Below are positions 45,330 to 54,738 of a DNA stretch of 64,000 bases, piece after piece (within the stretch, counting starts at the first letter, position 1; each line of letters begins with the position of its first letter). Where the stretch lies: the NCBI RefSeq assembly GCF_003992725.1, contig NZ_RZNF01000007.1:372001-436000 (forward strand), written 5' to 3'. The DNA comes from Rhodomicrobium lacus (GTDB lineage Bacteria > Pseudomonadota > Alphaproteobacteria > Rhizobiales > Rhodomicrobiaceae). A model generated the notes under the pieces. The model was given only the letters and a program-made list of their open reading frames with translations. It searched no databases and was not told the DNA's origin. The position numbers and the translations under genes were made by a program.

Positions 45330-46862
45330 ATGACACCTGTCTGGCGTAATCTAGCTCTTCTAGGGGCAACGGCCCTGGGAGCGATGGCTCTCATCGATCC
45401 ATCGCTCGCCCAGGAAGCCGCGACTGCGGCAACCGACGCCGCGGCTGCGGCGCCGGAAGCTGCCGCCGAAGCCGCGACCGCTGCCGCTGCAACGGCCGCG
45501 AAGGCTCCCGAACTCGTTGTTGCCAAGGCCGACGACGCATGGATGATGACGTCATCGCTGCTCGTCCTCCTGATGACGGTTCCCGGCGTTGCGCTCTTCT
45601 ATGGCGGCATGGTCCGCACGAAGAACATGCTTTCCATTCTGACGCAGGTCTTCGCGATCCAGTGTATCGTCTGCGTGATCTGGTTCATCTACGGCTACAG
45701 CCTGGCATTCGGCAGCGCGGAAGGCGCGCTTGCTCCGTTCATCGGTAATTTCTCGCGACTTTTCTTGCACGGCATCGATTCATCGACCGTGGCTGCGACC
45801 TTCACCCCGGGCGTTGGCATCCACGAACTGGTGTTCGTGAGCTTCCAGATGACCTTTGCGGCGATCACCACCGCGCTGGCCGTGGGCGGTTTTGCCGAGC
45901 GCATGAAGTTCTCTGCGGTCGTCCTTTTCGCGATCCTCTGGCCGACGATCGTCTATTTCCCGATCGCGCACATGGTCTGGGCCAACCCTGGACCGGCCGA
46001 ACTCGCCCTTAACAATGAAGCTGCCGTTGCAGCCTCGGGCTTCGGTTTCCAGATGGGTGCCCTCGACTTCGCCGGCGGCACCGTCGTTCACATCAACGCG
46101 GGCCTCGCCGGCCTGATCGGCGCGCTGCTCGTCGGCCGTCGTCTTGGCTACGGCAAGGAGCCGATGCCGCCGCACTCGCTCACGCTGACGATGGTCGGCG
46201 CTGCGCTGCTGTGGGTCGGCTGGTTCGGCTTCAACGCGGGCTCCGCGCTGGAAGCGAGCGGCACCGCCGTTCTCGCGATGGCCAACACCTTTGTGGCGAC
46301 AGCCGCTGCGGGCATTTCCTGGCTCGTGGTGGAGTGGCTTTTCAAGGGTAAGCCAAGCCTCCTTGGTCTTGCTTCCGGCGTCGTCGCCGGTCTCGTCGCG
46401 GTAACGCCTGCGGCCGGTTTTGCCGGAACCAACGGCGCGCTGGTGCTCGGCCTCGTCGCGGGCGCGGTTTGCTTCTTCTTCTGCACCGCAGTGAAGAGCG
46501 CTCTCCGCTATGACGATACGCTCGACGTCTTCGGCGTCCATGCCGTCGGCGGCATCATCGGCGCCATCGGCACGGGCATCGTCGCCGCGCCGGTCTATGG
46601 CGGCACGGGCGTGACGGACTACACCAAGTGCGAAATCGTCAACGGCGTTCTGACTGCGACTTGCCCGATCGGCGAATATGACGTCGCCGCGCAGGTTCTG
46701 ATCCAGCTCAAGAACATCGCGGTCACGGGCGCCTGGTGCATCGTCGGCAGCACGATCGTCTTCCTTCTTATCTCTTTCGTCGTCGGCCTGCGTGCCTCGG
46801 CCGAGAAGGAGCGCGAAGGTCTCGACATTTCCGAACACGGCGAACGCGCTTACAACCTGTAA
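45330..46862 (+). CDS. amtB: ammonium transporter
   Basis: A 510-residue Amt/Rh channel. After a signal peptide (to SLAQ, about residue 28) comes an unusual Ala/Glu/Thr-rich linker (29-60) before the first core helix DAWMMTSSLLVLLMTVPGVALFYGG. Twin pore histidines are expected in the DFAGGTVVHINAG and FGVHAVGGIIGAIGTG segments, both present. The C-terminus ends with a GlnK-binding tail (GLDISEHGERAYNL). Co-transcribed with glnK. Confidence 0.96.
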   Translation: MTPVWRNLALLGATALGAMALIDPSLAQEAATAATDAAAAAPEAAAEAATAAAATAAKAPELVVAKADDAWMMTSSLLVLLMTVPGVALFYGGMVRTKNMLSILTQVFAIQCIVCVIWFIYGYSLAFGSAEGALAPFIGNFSRLFLHGIDSSTVAATFTPGVGIHELVFVSFQMTFAAITTALAVGGFAERMKFSAVVLFAILWPTIVYFPIAHMVWANPGPAELALNNEAAVAASGFGFQMGALDFAGGTVVHINAGLAGLIGALLVGRRLGYGKEPMPPHSLTLTMVGAALLWVGWFGFNAGSALEASGTAVLAMANTFVATAAAGISWLVVEWLFKGKPSLLGLASGVVAGLVAVTPAAGFAGTNGALVLGLVAGAVCFFFCTAVKSALRYDDTLDVFGVHAVGGIIGAIGTGIVAAPVYGGTGVTDYTKCEIVNGVLTATCPIGEYDVAAQVLIQLKNIAVTGAWCIVGSTIVFLLISFVVGLRASAEKEREGLDISEHGERAYNL

Positions 46863-47240
46863 AAACGGCGGACGGCAAGACGCCGTCCCCGACTTCCAGT
46901 TCCAGGCAGCCCTTTCGCTGCTTCCTGCCGGGCCTTTCGTTTTCTTCGGACAGCGAAAGGCTTCCTCTCCTTTACCGATGCGCCTCACGCGAAACGGCAT
47001 CGACGTCACTTGATGGCGCTCTCTCTGTGCTGAACGCTCCCTCCGATGGATGGCGCGGAGGCAAGGGTAAGCCCGGGATCCCATCTCCCGGGCTTTTCTC
47101 ATGACGGCCTCAAGTAGGCCGATTGGCCTGAACGCGGGGACCATGCGCGAAGGTCTTGCGATGCCGGTTTCTCAAGGGTTTTGCCTTCGGGCACACAGTG
47201 CTAGACTCCGCGCCCTCTGCTGAAGCAACCCGGTGCGCCC
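46863..47240 (+). other. 378-base structured region after amtB
   Basis: Starts with a perfect GGACGGC-AAGAC-GCCGTCC hairpin (46870-46888), contains GCCTTTCG / CGAAAGGC arms near 46939-46968 and a CCTCCG / CGGAGG hairpin (47040-47061), and ends in the terminator at 47070. No coding frame is convincing. It may be a long structured amtB 3' end or hold a small RNA. Confidence 0.4.
47070..47100 (+). terminator. intrinsic terminator 210 bases after amtB
   Basis: AGCCCGGGA (47070-47078) pairs perfectly with TCCCGGGCT (47086-47094) and is followed by TTTCTC. Unusually far from the amtB stop. Confidence 0.75.
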
Positions 47241-48428
47241 GTGTCCGAAACCTCGCTCTCTACGATCCAGTCGCCGTTCCCGCGCCTTCGCGACCTCATC
47301 GAAGGACTGAAGCCCGGCGGCTCTCCCATCGACATGACCATCGGCGAACCTCGCCACGGGGTGCCTTCGTTCGCGGCGGATGTCATAGCCGAACATTCGC
47401 GGAGTTTCTCAAAATATCCGCCGATCAACGGCATCCCGGAGCTGCGTCAGGCCATAGCGGCATGGCTCAAGCGCCGCTATGCGCTCGGGCCGGGCGTCGT
47501 CGATCCCGAAAGGCACGTCCTGCCCCTGTGCGGCACGCGCGAGGGTCTCGTTTCGGCCATGACACTGGCGGCAGCGAAGAAGAGCGTGCGCGGCGCGGCC
47601 GTTCTCATGCCGAACCCGTTCTATCAGGCTTACTACGCGGGCGCGCTCACGGCGGGCTGTCATGCGGTGATGCTTCCTGCAACGGCTGCTGGCGGCTTTC
47701 TGCCGGACCTCGATGCGCTCGATCCCGCGCTTCTCGACCGCACGGCGGCCTTCTACATTGCCTCGCCCGCAAATCCACAGGGTGTCGTCGCCAGCCCCGC
47801 CTATTTCGAGCGGCTGATCGCTCTTGCCCGCCGCCACGATTTCTATGTTTTTTCTGACGAATGTTATTCGGAGATTTACCAGAACGAGCCGCCGGCAAGC
47901 GCGCTGCAAGTGGCCGCGCGGACGGGCGATGTTAACCGGGTGCTCGTCTTCAATTCGCTGTCGAAACGCTCGAATGCACCAGGGCTTCGCTCGGGCTTCA
48001 TCGCGGGCGACGCGGGCTTTCTGAAGGACTATCTGCAATATCGAAACGTCGCATCGCCGCAGGTGCCGATCCCCATCCAGCAAGCCTCCGTGGCGCTCTG
48101 GTCTGACGACGCGCATGCCGCCGAAAGCCGCGCGCTCTATCAGGCGAAGTTCGCCGCCGCGAGTGAAAGGCTCGGCGATCTTCCGAATTATTACGAGCCG
48201 GGAGGCGGCATGTTTCTTTGGCTCGATCTCTCGCATTTAGGCGGAGGTGTCGAGGCCGCGAAAACGATTTGGAAAGGATGCGGTGTCAAAGTGCTGCCTG
48301 GGGCCTTTCTGGCGCAACCGGACGAGCGCGGTTTCAATCCGGGGGACGATTACGTCCGGCTCGCGCTGGTGGACCCGCTCGACGTGACGCGCGACGCGGT
48401 GGACCGCCTCGCGTCGATGCTGTTGTGA
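47241..48428 (+). CDS. PLP-dependent aminotransferase, DapC-like
   Basis: A 395-residue class I/II aminotransferase. The cofactor lysine is Lys242 (NSLSKRSNAPGLRSG), with Asp206 (FSDECYSEIY) and ASPANPQG in place. In other Hyphomicrobiales the homologue beside ftsK/lolA is annotated as N-succinyldiaminopimelate aminotransferase, which would link it to dapD and dapF, but substrate cannot be read from sequence. Start is GTG 47241. Confidence 0.85.
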   Translation: MSETSLSTIQSPFPRLRDLIEGLKPGGSPIDMTIGEPRHGVPSFAADVIAEHSRSFSKYPPINGIPELRQAIAAWLKRRYALGPGVVDPERHVLPLCGTREGLVSAMTLAAAKKSVRGAAVLMPNPFYQAYYAGALTAGCHAVMLPATAAGGFLPDLDALDPALLDRTAAFYIASPANPQGVVASPAYFERLIALARRHDFYVFSDECYSEIYQNEPPASALQVAARTGDVNRVLVFNSLSKRSNAPGLRSGFIAGDAGFLKDYLQYRNVASPQVPIPIQQASVALWSDDAHAAESRALYQAKFAAASERLGDLPNYYEPGGGMFLWLDLSHLGGGVEAAKTIWKGCGVKVLPGAFLAQPDERGFNPGDDYVRLALVDPLDVTRDAVDRLASMLL

Positions 48429-48489
48429 CATGGCCGCGCGTTCGGCCGTCCGGTAAGTCTGCGGTATTTTCGTGGGGTGGCGTGCGCGC

Positions 48490-51201
48490 ATGGAGTCGAC
48501 GCAAAGGTTTTTGCCGAAAGCGCTTGCGGCCGAGTTGCGGCGTCTGCCTTGGCGCGTGCTGGGCTTCTCTCTCGTCGCAATCGCGGCCGCGATCTGGCTC
48601 GCGCTCATAAGCTGGTCTTACGGCGACCCGAGCCCGAGCTACGCCACTACATCGCAGCCGCATAACTGGCTCGGCCATCGCGGCGCGAGCGTGGCGGACG
48701 CGATGATGCAGGCTTTCGGACTGGCATCCCCCTTTCTCGTGTTCCCGGTATCGGTGTTCGGCTTTCGCATTTCGGGCGGCAATATCCCCTCGCGCCCGCG
48801 CCTGCGCCTCGCCTATTGGGCGGGGGCGGCCTTGCTCGTACCCGCGTTCTTCGCCATGTTTCCGACGCCGAAGAGCTGGGTGCTCGATACCGGCCTTGGC
48901 GGCATCGCGGGCGACTTCGCCGCCGCGCTTGCGGCTAAGGCGACGTCGGCGATAGCGCCCTGGCTCCTGTGGCCGCTGCTCGGTCTGATCCTTCTCCCCG
49001 CTGGCGGCTGGTGCCTCCTTCGCGCGTGCGGGCTGAATTCCAAGGTCCTCCCCGCAGCGTTCCAGATGGGCGGCGAAGCTCCTGCGCGGGGCAAGGGCAA
49101 GGCCAAAGGCAAAGCGAACGCGGAAGAACCGCTTTTCGACAAGGCGGCGAACTGGGCGAAGCGTGTTTCCCGGCAGGGCAGCGGTGCGCTCGCGGCATTC
49201 GCGCACCCCGGCGACTACTGGCTCGCGCGTGTTCGCGAGGAGACGCCACCCGCTCCGGCCTCATCGCCCGCGCCCGCGAAAGCGCCAAGGGGGGCCGCGC
49301 CGAAGGCCGTGGAGCCTTCGCCCTTTTCGGACTGGGGCAGCCGCCCCACGCCTTCGCTTGGCGGTTCGGACACCCGCCGTGTCGAAGCCGAATCGGACGG
49401 CCTATTCGAGGATGTGCGCATCGAGCCGTTCTTCGGCGTCCGCCGTGAGCCGAATGCCTCCGCAGACGCACCGGCGGCCAGCAAAAAGCCCGACGATGAC
49501 GGCGAGCCTGTTTCGCCGATCCGCCGCCTGACGGGCAAGGCCATGGAAACGGCGATGAACGGCGCACACAAGATCATCGAGACGAGCGCGGCAGCCGCCG
49601 CTGCCGTCAAGCGCCAGAAGCCGCTCATTTACGTGAAGCCCGCCAACGACGAGCCGGCTCTTCGCACTGATGACGACGTGCTCGAACACTTCACCTCCGC
49701 ACTGCCGCCGCTCTCGTTGCTGGCGCCTCCGCCCGTGGCCTCGGAGCGGCCCGGAGCGCACGATCCCGTGCTGATGCAACGCGCATCCGCGCTGATGGGC
49801 GTGCTGGGAGATTTCGGGGTGAAGGGGAAGATGTCGGGCATCTATCCGGGCCCGGTCATCACGCTGTTCGAGCTTGAGCCAGCGCGCGGCACGAAGTCCT
49901 CGCGGGTGGTGGGCCTCGCGGACGATATCGCGCGGTCCATGAGTGCCGTCTCGGCGCGCGTCGCCGTCGTGCCCGGCCGCGACGCCATCGGCATCGAGCT
50001 GCCCAACCCGAAGCGCGAAATGGTCTCTCTTCGCGGCATCCTCGAATCGAACGCGTTTCAGGATGGGCAGGCCGCGCTGCCGCTCGCGCTCGGCAAGTCC
50101 ATCGGCGGCGAGCCGATCGTGGTGGATCTCGCCCGCATGCCGCATCTTCTCATCGCGGGCACGACGGGGTCCGGCAAGTCGGTCGGCATCAACACGATGA
50201 TCCTGTCGCTGCTCTATCGTCTGCCGCCGAGCCAGTGCAACTTCATCATGATCGACCCGAAGATGCTGGAGTTGTCCGTGTACGACGGCATCCCGCATCT
50301 GCTCGCGCCCGTCGTTACCGACCCGAAAAAGGCGGTGGCCGCGTTGAAGTGGACCGTCAAGGAGATGAACACGCGCTACGAGAAGATGTCGAAGCTCGGC
50401 GTGCGCAACATTACGAGCTACAATTCCAAGGTCGCGGCGGCGCAGCTTCGCGGGCAGCCGTTGAAGCGCGTCATTCAGACAGGGTTCGATCCCGATACCG
50501 ACGAGCCGATCGAGGAAGAAGAAATCTTCGATCCGGTGCCGATGACCTACATCGTGGTGGTCATCGACGAGATGGCCGACCTGATGATGGTGGCGGGCAA
50601 GGACATCGAATTCGCCGTGCAGCGCCTGTCGCAGATGGCGCGCGCGGCGGGTATCCATCTCATCATGGCGACGCAGCGCCCGAGCGTCGACGTGGTGACG
50701 GGCACGATCAAGGCGAACTTCCCGAGCCGCATCAGCTTTCAGGTGACGTCGAAGATCGACAGCCGCACCATCATCGGCGAGCAGGGAGCGGAACAGCTTC
50801 TCGGCGCGGGCGACATGCTCTACATGGCGGCGGGCGGCCGCATCATCCGCGCGCATGGGCCGTTCGTGTCTGACGAGGAAGTCGAGCACGTCGCGGCGCA
50901 TCTCAAGGCGCAGGGCTTCCCGAACTACCGCGACGACATCCTCGAAGACCCGGACGCCGAAGACGAGGCCCCGCGCAAGGGTGGCGGCGGCGGAGACAGC
51001 GGCGATCTTTATGCATCCGCCGTCGACATCGTGCTGAAGGACCGGAAGCCAACGACAAGCTATCTCCAGCGCCGCCTCGGCATCGGCTACAATCGCGCGG
51101 CATCGCTCATCGAGCGGATGGAGCAGGAAGGCATCGTCGGCGCGCCGGGCCGCACCGGGCGACGGGAAATCCTGATCGAGGAGCGCCACAGGGCGAGTTA
51201 G
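48490..51201 (+). CDS. ftsK: DNA translocase FtsK
   Basis: Septal double-stranded DNA pump that clears the chromosome termini at division. The 903-residue protein has about four membrane helices in the first 190 residues, a charged/Pro-rich linker to about 430, and the motor domain with Walker [14 protein letters not shown] (near 556), Walker B-like [12 protein letters not shown] and the RecA-like core [20 protein letters not shown]. The C-terminal gamma winged helix ([20 protein letters not shown]) reads KOPS sites. A GTG at 48472 is an alternative start. Confidence 0.95.
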   Translation: MESTQRFLPKALAAELRRLPWRVLGFSLVAIAAAIWLALISWSYGDPSPSYATTSQPHNWLGHRGASVADAMMQAFGLASPFLVFPVSVFGFRISGGNIPSRPRLRLAYWAGAALLVPAFFAMFPTPKSWVLDTGLGGIAGDFAAALAAKATSAIAPWLLWPLLGLILLPAGGWCLLRACGLNSKVLPAAFQMGGEAPARGKGKAKGKANAEEPLFDKAANWAKRVSRQGSGALAAFAHPGDYWLARVREETPPAPASSPAPAKAPRGAAPKAVEPSPFSDWGSRPTPSLGGSDTRRVEAESDGLFEDVRIEPFFGVRREPNASADAPAASKKPDDDGEPVSPIRRLTGKAMETAMNGAHKIIETSAAAAAAVKRQKPLIYVKPANDEPALRTDDDVLEHFTSALPPLSLLAPPPVASERPGAHDPVLMQRASALMGVLGDFGVKGKMSGIYPGPVITLFELEPARGTKSSRVVGLADDIARSMSAVSARVAVVPGRDAIGIELPNPKREMVSLRGILESNAFQDGQAALPLALGKSIGGEPIVVDLARMPHLLIAGTTGSGKSVGINTMILSLLYRLPPSQCNFIMIDPKMLELSVYDGIPHLLAPVVTDPKKAVAALKWTVKEMNTRYEKMSKLGVRNITSYNSKVAAAQLRGQPLKRVIQTGFDPDTDEPIEEEEIFDPVPMTYIVVVIDEMADLMMVAGKDIEFAVQRLSQMARAAGIHLIMATQRPSVDVVTGTIKANFPSRISFQVTSKIDSRTIIGEQGAEQLLGAGDMLYMAAGGRIIRAHGPFVSDEEVEHVAAHLKAQGFPNYRDDILEDPDAEDEAPRKGGGGGDSGDLYASAVDIVLKDRKPTTSYLQRRLGIGYNRAASLIERMEQEGIVGAPGRTGRREILIEERHRAS

Positions 51202-51376
51202 CGGGGATGGTGCTCGCCCTGACGGCGGGGAGAGTGGCGCCGCGCTTCACTTTTGCACTGGCGTGGCTTTCTCGGCGACGATTCTGGGTCGGCCGCGCCC
51301 TCTCGCCGCGAATTTGACGCTTTCTTGCAAATTCATAACCGCAAAATTCCAAGGTTTTCATAGGGGCCACCGGAGC

Positions 51377-52252
51377 ATGAGCAAGCGCGTCTTTTCGAGC
51401 TTAAGGGGATCAGGGGCGCGGGTCGCGCTTGGCGCGCTGCTGGCGACCGGCACCGTGACCGCGGTTTTCGCGCAGGGCGGTCAGACGGAAGTCCACAAAA
51501 CGTATCCCGCTCCTTCCGCCACGCCCGCTCCGGTTGCTCCAGCGCCAAAGCAGCCGCTCCCGGTTCCGACCGAAGCCCCGGCTCCCGCTGCCAAGCCGAC
51601 AAGCCCCATCGGCGGAACGGCATCAACAGCGGCGCCAGGCTGGCAGACTGACCTCGACCTCGCGCAGCAGCCGCAGGCGATCCCCGAAACGGCTGCGGCG
51701 CCCATCCAGGAAAGCGACCTCGAAGTCGTCGCCAAGATCAACGATTATTTCAACAAGCTGACATTTCTGCAGGGCGTGTTCGTGCAGACAGATCCCGACA
51801 CCAAGCAGAAGCGTGGCAAGTTCTACCTCGCGCGCGGCGGCAAGGTGCGGTTCGACTATGGCGCGCCGAGCAAGCTCAAGATCATCGCCGATGGCAAATA
51901 TCTGGCGATCGAGGATCACGACCTCAACACCTCGGACCGCTATCCTCTGGAGATAACGCCCTTCCGCCTCCTGCTCTCGGAGCACGTCGATCTCATCAAC
52001 GACGCCAATATTCTCGGTGTCGAACAGGGCCCGGACACAATCGTTCTCACCGTCGAGGACAAGAAAGGCGATGGCTCGGGCCGCATCCGTCTCATGTTCT
52101 CGAAGCCGGACATGACGCTGAAGGAATGGATCATCACCGATGCGCAGGGCTTGAACACCAAGATCGAGGTCGCCAATCTCGAGGAAAATAAAGAGCCCGC
52201 GCCCGATATTTTCCAGTTTTCCCAGACGATTGGCTTCAAGTCCTCGAATTGA
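51377..52252 (+). CDS. lolA: outer-membrane lipoprotein carrier LolA
   Basis: A 291-residue periplasmic carrier for lipoproteins. Signal peptide to AVFAQG (near residue 33), a 60-residue Pro/Ala-rich linker, and the LolA fold: INDYFNKLTFLQGVFVQTDP, KFYLARGGKVRFDYGAPSKL and FDLSDR-like DHDLNTSDRYPLEITPFRLLL. The linker makes it longer than E. coli LolA (about 200). It is the third gene of the aminotransferase-ftsK-lolA row and ends just before a small RNA locus. Confidence 0.88.
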   Translation: MSKRVFSSLRGSGARVALGALLATGTVTAVFAQGGQTEVHKTYPAPSATPAPVAPAPKQPLPVPTEAPAPAAKPTSPIGGTASTAAPGWQTDLDLAQQPQAIPETAAAPIQESDLEVVAKINDYFNKLTFLQGVFVQTDPDTKQKRGKFYLARGGKVRFDYGAPSKLKIIADGKYLAIEDHDLNTSDRYPLEITPFRLLLSEHVDLINDANILGVEQGPDTIVLTVEDKKGDGSGRIRLMFSKPDMTLKEWIITDAQGLNTKIEVANLEENKEPAPDIFQFSQTIGFKSSN

Positions 52253-52309
52253 CAAGCTAGCGATGCGACAGATTCGTCACTGTCAAGGTGCGAATTGCCG
52301 ATTTTTCAT

Positions 52310-52337
52310 TTGCAATCGGTGGGGGGCGTGCTATCTT
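52310..52337 (+). promoter_or_regulatory. sigma-70 type promoter of the lolA-xth intergenic RNA
   Basis: TTGCAA (52310-52315) and TATCTT (52332-52337) with a 16-base spacer rich in G. Transcription would begin near 52344, exactly where the first hairpin starts. Confidence 0.6.
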
Positions 52338-52344
52338 ACCTTGC

Positions 52345-52488
52345 ATAGAGAGATTGATGCCAGTCACCATCGGTAGTGCCCCCCCGTCTAGCCGAAGGCA
52401 TTAATCTCTCAGCGTCGGCTTCCCTCCCGACGCATGCGTGAAAACGCAAAAGCGCCCAACCTTCGCCGGAGTTGGGCGCTTTTTTTTG
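52345..52488 (+). ncRNA. candidate trans-acting small RNA with C-rich loops
   Basis: About 144 nt in four stem-loops. Stem 1: 52348-52361 with 52397-52410, 14 positions, one mismatch, extended inwards by TCGG-TAG / CTAgCCGA to an 11-base loop with seven Cs (52379-52385). Stem 2: GCGTCGG / CCGACGC (52412-52418, 52427-52433) with loop CTTCCCTC. Stem 3: TGCGT-GAAA-ACGCA with a GNRA loop. Stem 4: terminator with eight Us. C-rich exposed loops are the hallmark of alphaproteobacterial RNAs that bind Shine-Dalgarno sequences (NfeR1/alpha-r14, CcsR-like), but I cannot assign a family. Confidence 0.7.
52451..52487 (+). terminator. strong intrinsic terminator, 7 bases before the xth start
   Basis: AGCGCCCAAC / GTTGGGCGCT (52451-52460 and 52471-52480), loop of 10, then a run of Ts to 52487. 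It ends the small RNA and abuts the xth ATG at 52494. Confidence 0.9.
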
Positions 52489-52493
52489 TGCCC

Positions 52494-53300
52494 ATGACAC
52501 TCCGCATCAGCACCTGGAATATCAATTCCGTCCGCCTCCGCTTCGATCTCGTCGCCCGCTTCGTGCGCGAGACGGAGCCCGATATCCTCTGCCTTCAGGA
52601 AATCAAATGCCGCGACGAGCTTTTCCCGGCCGACGGCTTCCGCGAGCTTGGCTTCGAGCACATCGCGATCTGCGGGCAGGCGGGCTATCACGGCGTGGCG
52701 ACGCTGTCGAAGCTGCCGCTCGAACCGCTGCCGCGTCAGAGTTTCTGCGGCACGGAAGAAGCGCGCCATCTCGGCGCCAAGGTCGCGCTGCCGGGCGGCG
52801 GCTCGCTCGCGGTGCATAACATATACGTGCCCGCTGGAGGCGACATCCCGGACCCGGAGCTGAACCCGAAATTCAGGCAGAAGCTCGCCTATCTGGCAGC
52901 GCTGGCGAAGTGGGAGCGCGGCTGGGCGGACGATGCGAATGCCGTGCTCGTCGGCGACTTCAACGTCGCGCCGCTCGAAACCGACGTCTGGTCGCACAAG
53001 CAGCTTCTGAAGGTGGTCAGCCACACGCCCGTCGAGGTGGAGGCGCTGGAGAAGGTCCGCGAGGATGGCCGTTGGGTCGATCTCGTCCGCCGCGTCATCC
53101 CGCCCGAGCAGAAGATCTACAGCTGGTGGAGCTATCGCGCGCGGGACTGGGCGGCAGCGGATCGCGGGCGGCGGCTCGATCACATCTGGGGCAGTGCCGC
53201 GATGGCCGAGCGGACGCGCGGCGTCAGCGTGCTGAAGGAGGCGCGCGGCTGGCCGGGCCCGTCCGACCACGTGCCGGTCACGCTTGAGTTTGAAGGTTAG
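52494..53300 (+). CDS. xthA: exodeoxyribonuclease III
   Basis: A 268-residue AP endonuclease/3'-5' exonuclease for base-excision repair. Active-site blocks are LQEIKCRDELFP (catalytic Glu), VLVGDFNVAP and the C-terminal RLDHIW...GPSDHVPVTLEF with the catalytic His. The start ATG 52494 has no proper ribosome site: the preceding bases are the U-run of a terminator. GTG 52488 is a possible alternative start. Expression may depend on read-through of that terminator. Confidence 0.94.
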   Translation: MTLRISTWNINSVRLRFDLVARFVRETEPDILCLQEIKCRDELFPADGFRELGFEHIAICGQAGYHGVATLSKLPLEPLPRQSFCGTEEARHLGAKVALPGGGSLAVHNIYVPAGGDIPDPELNPKFRQKLAYLAALAKWERGWADDANAVLVGDFNVAPLETDVWSHKQLLKVVSHTPVEVEALEKVREDGRWVDLVRRVIPPEQKIYSWWSYRARDWAAADRGRRLDHIWGSAAMAERTRGVSVLKEARGWPGPSDHVPVTLEFEG

Positions 53301-53333
53301 CCGCACGGCCTTTGCGAGCGGCTCACTCTGCCA

Positions 53334-54539
53334 TCAGCCGAGCACGCGCGCGAGGTCGACAATCAGATCGTCAGCGTCTTCCAGCCCCACCGAAAGGCGG
53401 AACACACCCTCCCCCGCCGCAGCCCGATAATCGGCTTCGGCCTGCCCTTCCAGCCGGAAGGCGGAGCGCAACAGGTCGTCGGTCGGGATGTAGAACAGCA
53501 GGCTCACCGTCTTGCCGAGCGACACGGCGTAGGAAATCACCTGAAGCTCGCGCGCGAACCGCGAGGCGAGCGCCTTGCCGTCGCCCTTCACCGTGAACGA
53601 CAGAAGGCCCGAGAAGTTCTTCATCTGCTTGCGCGCGATTTCCGCCTGCGGATGGCTTTCGAGACCGGGCCAGAGCACGCTTGCAACGGCGGGGTGGCCT
53701 TCGAGATAGCGGGCAACGGCGCGCGCGTTCTCCTCGTGGATGCGCATGCGCGCTGGCAGGGTCTCGATGCCGCGCAGGATCAGCCACGCCGCGAAAGGCG
53801 AAAGCACCGCGCCGAAATGGATCAGCGGACCGGCGCGCAAGGCGGTGGCCCTTTCCGCGTCGCGAACGGTGATCGAGCCGCCGAGCGCATCGCCGTGCCC
53901 GACAAGATATTTCGTGAGCGAGTGCACGACGTAATCAGCGCCGAGCGACAGCGGCTGCGTGGCGACGGGCGTTGCGATGGTCGAGTCGACGGAGAATTCC
54001 GCGCCCGCCTCGTGCGCGATCTCGGCGATGGCGGCGATGTCGCTTACGCGCAGGATCGGGTTTGCGGGCGTCTCGATATGGACGAGCCGCGTCTTTCCGG
54101 GCCGGATCGCGGCGGCGACGGCCTCGGTCTTCGAGGTGTCCACACGCGTCACCTCGATGCCGTAGCCGGGCAGGATGTCCTGCACGAGTTCGGCGGCGCC
54201 CGCATAGCACACGTTCGACAGCAGGAGATGGTCGCCTGCCTTCAGGCGCGAGAGGAAGAGCGCGGAAATCGCCGCCATGCCGCTGCCGAAAACGATGGAG
54301 CCCGATCCGCCTTCAAGGGCGGTGAGGCGGTCTTCGAGGAGCGTCAGCGTGGGGTTGCCCCAGCGGGTGTAAAAGGGCGGCGGAGAGCCGTTCAGTTCGT
54401 TCGCGGAAAAGCCGACGCCTTCCGCGTCGGCGTAGAAGCTCGATCCGGGCACGATGTCCGGTGTGACGGAAACGCCGGGCTCCCGTGCGTTGATGCCGCC
54501 GCGAAGAGCGAGCGTCGCCTGTTTCAGTCCCTCGGTCAT
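53334..54539 (-). CDS. trans-sulfuration PLP enzyme (cystathionine gamma-synthase/lyase family)
   Basis: A 401-residue Cys/Met-metabolism enzyme. PLP lysine is Lys210 in VHSLTKYLVGHGDALGG, with Asp185 (FSVDSTIATP) and the YTRWGNPT and GSGMAAIS blocks. Members act as cystathionine gamma-synthase, beta/gamma-lyase, methionine gamma-lyase or O-acyl-homoserine sulfhydrylase; the sequence alone does not decide. No SAM-II riboswitch was recognised upstream. Adjacent genes are unrelated. Confidence 0.9.
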   Translation of the reverse strand: MTEGLKQATLALRGGINAREPGVSVTPDIVPGSSFYADAEGVGFSANELNGSPPPFYTRWGNPTLTLLEDRLTALEGGSGSIVFGSGMAAISALFLSRLKAGDHLLLSNVCYAGAAELVQDILPGYGIEVTRVDTSKTEAVAAAIRPGKTRLVHIETPANPILRVSDIAAIAEIAHEAGAEFSVDSTIATPVATQPLSLGADYVVHSLTKYLVGHGDALGGSITVRDAERATALRAGPLIHFGAVLSPFAAWLILRGIETLPARMRIHEENARAVARYLEGHPAVASVLWPGLESHPQAEIARKQMKNFSGLLSFTVKGDGKALASRFARELQVISYAVSLGKTVSLLFYIPTDDLLRSAFRLEGQAEADYRAAAGEGVFRLSVGLEDADDLIVDLARVLG

Positions 54540-54738
54540 GGTAAGTACGAGCCGCGCTAATGAGTTTTACAAGGCGCCACTTTAGGTCAAAACCATTGAA
54601 ATTGCTATGCTTTCAGCGCATTTGCTGCGATGCGTGGGATTTCGGAGAAGCCGTTTCGCGGATCGGGCGGATAGCGCCATGAACGCCCGCTCGATGATGG
54701 CCGCGAAGAAAAACGCTCCCACTGCCAGCCCGCAGCGA

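Noticed and set aside
54540-54738. SAM-II riboswitch ahead of the trans-sulfuration gene
   Set aside because: No match to the conserved pseudoknot strands on the minus strand.
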